The notes under the pieces are model-generated. The model did no database searches, was not told the origin of the DNA, and saw only the letters and a list, made by a program, of their open reading frames with translations. A DNA stretch of 9,251 nucleotides, taken from contig CALMBI010000019.1 of assembly GCA_937860115.1 (NCBI GenBank), positions 1 through 9,251 of the forward strand, read 5' to 3'. Of the stretch, positions 6,758 to 9,251 are shown piece after piece. How positions within the stretch are numbered: position 1 is the first letter of the stretch; every line of letters starts with the position of its first letter. The translations under genes were made by a program, and so were the position numbers. The DNA comes from an uncultured Arcobacter sp. (lineage in GTDB: Bacteria; Campylobacterota; Campylobacteria; Campylobacterales; Arcobacteraceae).

Positions 6758-7619
6758 ATTTTCTATATTCATTTACAAGAATATATTTTTCACCTTTTAT
6801 ATTACTTTTTACAGCGATATATTTTTCAGGAAATTCACCTCTTAACCTTGTGAGTGCGATATGGATCAAAATACCATCAAGATTTTTTGTTTTGTAAAAA
6901 CCATCAATTTTAATCGTTTCGATTACTGGTTCTAAATATCTATGGATACTCTCCTCTTGAGTTGTTAAAAATTCAGCTATCTCAAGTCGTATCATTAGAT
7001 CATATTTTTCATGAATCCAATTAAAAAGAATATATGAAAGTGCTTTATATCTATACCCTTCTTTTCCAATCAAAAGGGCACTATCATTTCCAGTAAATCC
7101 AATAAAAACAGTATTTTCATCATAATACGATACCGTTACAGGATCTATATCATAAGCAAGATGTGAAAATAATTCATCAACTTTTTCTTTGATCTCTTTG
7201 AGAATTGTATCATCTTTTATGATCTTAATCTCTTCATAATCAGAATGATCTTTTTCATAAAAAGAGTTAAATATCTTATCTTCTTTTTTCAAAGTCCCTT
7301 TTTTCACATCTACAGAACCACTATGTGTTTCATTATTATGCATATCTTCCATTTGCGAAGAGATATCTTTTATATTAATACTTGTATTGTGTTGATTTTT
7401 ATGAGATTCTTGTTTGTTTTCGTATGAATTTTTTTTACATTTATACACTTTGATAATTGCACTTTTTCTAAAAAAACCTAAAAATCCACTACTAGGAGCT
7501 TGCATAATCTCACATTTTAGATCAGTGATTGAACAATCAAATTCCAAAGAAGCTTTTTTATAAGCTTCTTCGAGGGTAGAACCCTCAAACGCTATAAAAT
7601 CTTCAGACTGATTTTCCAT
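6756..7619 (-). CDS. jag: Jag/KhpB-family KH-domain RNA-binding protein
   Basis: This is the protein encoded next to yidC in many bacteria (SpoIIIJ-associated protein, KhpB), an RNA-binding regulator whose exact role in this group is unknown. In the 287 residues, an N-terminal Jag_N domain (about 7-60) has the characteristic GFLGFF (45-50). A charged, low-complexity Asn/Lys/His-rich linker follows (about 61-140). The KH domain (about 145-218) has its GxxG loop as GKEG at 185-188. The C-terminal region (about 220-287) aligns with the R3H domain but is altered: His253 is kept while the position of the motif arginine is Gly249. The ATG at 7619 is 2 bp after the yidC stop, so translation is probably coupled; the upstream AAAGAG is a weak ribosome binding site. 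mnmE starts 9 bp downstream. Confidence 0.9.
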   Translation of the reverse strand: MENQSEDFIAFEGSTLEEAYKKASLEFDCSITDLKCEIMQAPSSGFLGFFRKSAIIKVYKCKKNSYENKQESHKNQHNTSINIKDISSQMEDMHNNETHSGSVDVKKGTLKKEDKIFNSFYEKDHSDYEEIKIIKDDTILKEIKEKVDELFSHLAYDIDPVTVSYYDENTVFIGFTGNDSALLIGKEGYRYKALSYILFNWIHEKYDLMIRLEIAEFLTTQEESIHRYLEPVIETIKIDGFYKTKNLDGILIHIALTRLRGEFPEKYIAVKSNIKGEKYILVNEYRK

Positions 7620-7621
7620 TG

Positions 7622-9251
7622 TTATTTCTCTTTTTTAGTATGCTTTGTAGCTAAATGTTCCTCATGTCTTTTTTCTTTTTCTGCTTGAAACATTTTGTTT
7701 ACATAGTATTGTTGAGACACTGTTACTAAGTTATTAATAAACCAATAAAGTGTAAGTCCAGCAGGGAACCATAGGAAAAATACTGTAAATACTACAGGTA
7801 ACCATTGGAATATTTTTGCTTGAATCTCATCTTGAACTTGCATTGGTGTAATTTTTTGTTGAATATACATCGTTGCACCCATTAAGATAGGTAAAATAAA
7901 ATATGGATCCATTACAGAAAGATCCTCAATCCATAAAATCCAACCACTTCCTTTAAGCTCAATCGCATTGATTAAAACTCTATAAATTGCAAAAAATACT
8001 GGAATTTGAAGAAGGATTGGAAGACATCCACCCATTGGATTTGCACCCTCTTTTTTATAAAGCTCCATCATATGCATAGATGCTTTTTGTTTATCATCAC
8101 TATATTTTTCTTGAATAGCTTTAATTTTAGGAGCAAGCTCTTTTAATCTATTCATACTCACCATACCTTTGTGTGATAAAGGTAATAAAATTAGTTTAAC
8201 TAAGATTGTAAGGATAACGATTGTCCATCCCCAATTTCCAACATAACCATGAATATAATCAAGCATTGAAAACATTGGTTTTGCAATAAATGTAAACCAA
8301 CCGTACTCTATAATACCTGTTAATCTTGAATCAAGTGCATCAAGTGTTTTATACTCTTTTGGTCCAACATATCCATGAAGTTTTAATTCATTCATAACAT
8401 GAATAAATGCTTGTGGATCTGAATTGTTGTCATTCATAAGTGTCACTTGAAGGTTTTTATCAAAATTATAAAGTGCAGTAGCATAATATCTATCAAATGC
8501 ACTTACAGCTTGCATTCCAACAAAATCACTGTTTTTTTCTAAATCACCATCTTCTACAATATTTAAAGTTCCATCATTTTTAATTAATAGTGCACCATGA
8601 TCAGCATATGCATCTACTATAACATTTGGTCTAAATCCAGGCGTTAAGAAATAATTTTGTTTCGTACTTGTTGCAATATCTAAATCATAATTTCCATTTG
8701 GATAAAACGTGATTGTTTTTGTTAGAGTTGTCTTTGCAAGTGTTTGTGTTAGTGTAAGCGTAACGGGAGATACAGAAGCATCTAGTTCTTTGCTACTTGC
8801 AATAACTTTTACTTTAAACGCCTCATTATTAAGGGCAACATCCATAAATCTTACTTCAAGTGGTCTTAACTGATCAGCTGTAAAAAGCTTAATCGCATGG
8901 TGTTCTTCATCTTGGTATCTATTTGATGTAAGAGTAACTTGAGCAATTCTTCCTAAACTATCGATCTCTATTTGAGATGTTTTTGTTTTTATTATAGAGA
9001 TGATCTCATTTGCATCATTTACTTGCACTACAGGTGCTGCATTTGCTTCAACTTGAGTATTTGTTAGACTCGTTTGAACTGTATTAGCTGATGGTGTAGT
9101 TACTGAGCTATTTATTTCAATAGATTTTGTAGCTTGTTCTTTAGCCAATTGTTCTTTTTTTTGTTGTTCAAGTAATTGTTGTTGCGGTTGTAAATATAAA
9201 AAATCATATCCTATAAAAAATATAAAAGATATCAGTGTCGCAACTAAAATT
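7622..9251 (-). CDS. yidC: Membrane protein insertase YidC (5' end outside the window)
   Basis: YidC inserts and folds inner-membrane proteins, alone or with Sec; F0 subunit c is a classic substrate. The frame stays open through 9251, so the gene is cut by the window edge. 542 complete codons are visible and about ten N-terminal residues are probably missing. The TTG at 9148 is internal: 34 codons upstream encode the first membrane segment (TLISFIFFIGYDFLYL) and a Gln-rich stretch. In visible numbering, the periplasmic P1 domain spans about 35-310. The conserved insertase core follows (about 315-520): a helix with Lys352 where E. coli has the groove arginine (R366), the charged cytoplasmic hairpin, GGCLPILLQIP, and the last helices ending WFPAGLTLYW and INNLVT. 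A basic tail (EKEKRHEEH to KHTKKEK) may touch the ribosome. It is the Gram-negative, long-P1 form. The stop is 2 bp from jag. Confidence 0.97.
   Translation of the reverse strand, partial: ILVATLISFIFFIGYDFLYLQPQQQLLEQQKKEQLAKEQATKSIEINSSVTTPSANTVQTSLTNTQVEANAAPVVQVNDANEIISIIKTKTSQIEIDSLGRIAQVTLTSNRYQDEEHHAIKLFTADQLRPLEVRFMDVALNNEAFKVKVIASSKELDASVSPVTLTLTQTLAKTTLTKTITFYPNGNYDLDIATSTKQNYFLTPGFRPNVIVDAYADHGALLIKNDGTLNIVEDGDLEKNSDFVGMQAVSAFDRYYATALYNFDKNLQVTLMNDNNSDPQAFIHVMNELKLHGYVGPKEYKTLDALDSRLTGIIEYGWFTFIAKPMFSMLDYIHGYVGNWGWTIVILTILVKLILLPLSHKGMVSMNRLKELAPKIKAIQEKYSDDKQKASMHMMELYKKEGANPMGGCLPILLQIPVFFAIYRVLINAIELKGSGWILWIEDLSVMDPYFILPILMGATMYIQQKITPMQVQDEIQAKIFQWLPVVFTVFFLWFPAGLTLYWFINNLVTVSQQYYVNKMFQAEKEKRHEEHLATKHTKKEK

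Overview
This AT-rich window looks like chromosomal DNA from the Campylobacterota (formerly Epsilonproteobacteria), probably a free-living, Sulfurimonas- or Arcobacter-like lineage. Three things point there: a stand-alone atpE whose product has a signal-peptide-like N-terminus; the yidC-jag-mnmE gene order; and a histidine kinase with an HQWRQPL-type H-box. The genus cannot be fixed from this sequence alone. I see no mobile element, CRISPR array, prophage or IS fragment, so the content is core plus light accessory.

Layout. Positions 1-232 are a non-coding leader with a good -10 box. atpE follows (233-541, +), encoding the ring-forming c subunit of the F0 ATP synthase, and ends in a strong hairpin terminator. 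A complete tRNA-Leu(GAG) with encoded CCA lies at 624-708 (+). A cytoplasmic FIST-domain histidine kinase (822-2810, -) is convergent with the tRNA and has no response regulator beside it. It is divergent from the ferrous iron uptake operon feoA-feoB (3059-5328, +) across a 248-bp AT-rich intergenic region that should hold both promoters. feoB is convergent with mnmE, and the two share a compact, probably bidirectional terminator. The rest is one minus-strand operon read from right to left: yidC (its first residues lie beyond the window), jag/khpB, mnmE.

How the genes work together. The right-hand operon is the distal part of the widely conserved rpmH-rnpA-yidC-jag-mnmE cluster: membrane protein insertion, an RNA-binding KH protein, and tRNA wobble-uridine modification. 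YidC is also the insertase that helps assemble F0 subunit c, which is encoded at the other end of the window, though nothing here shows shared regulation. FeoA and FeoB form a ferrous iron importer. The FIST kinase is a soluble sensor with an unknown ligand.

No clearly novel multi-gene system was found. The best leads are the orphan FIST kinase beside feoAB, the loss of the R3H arginine in Jag, the AT-only inverted repeat around the feoA ribosome-binding site, and the unclear transcription of the tRNA gene. The yidC start needs correcting: the only in-window start-like codon (TTG at 9148) is internal.
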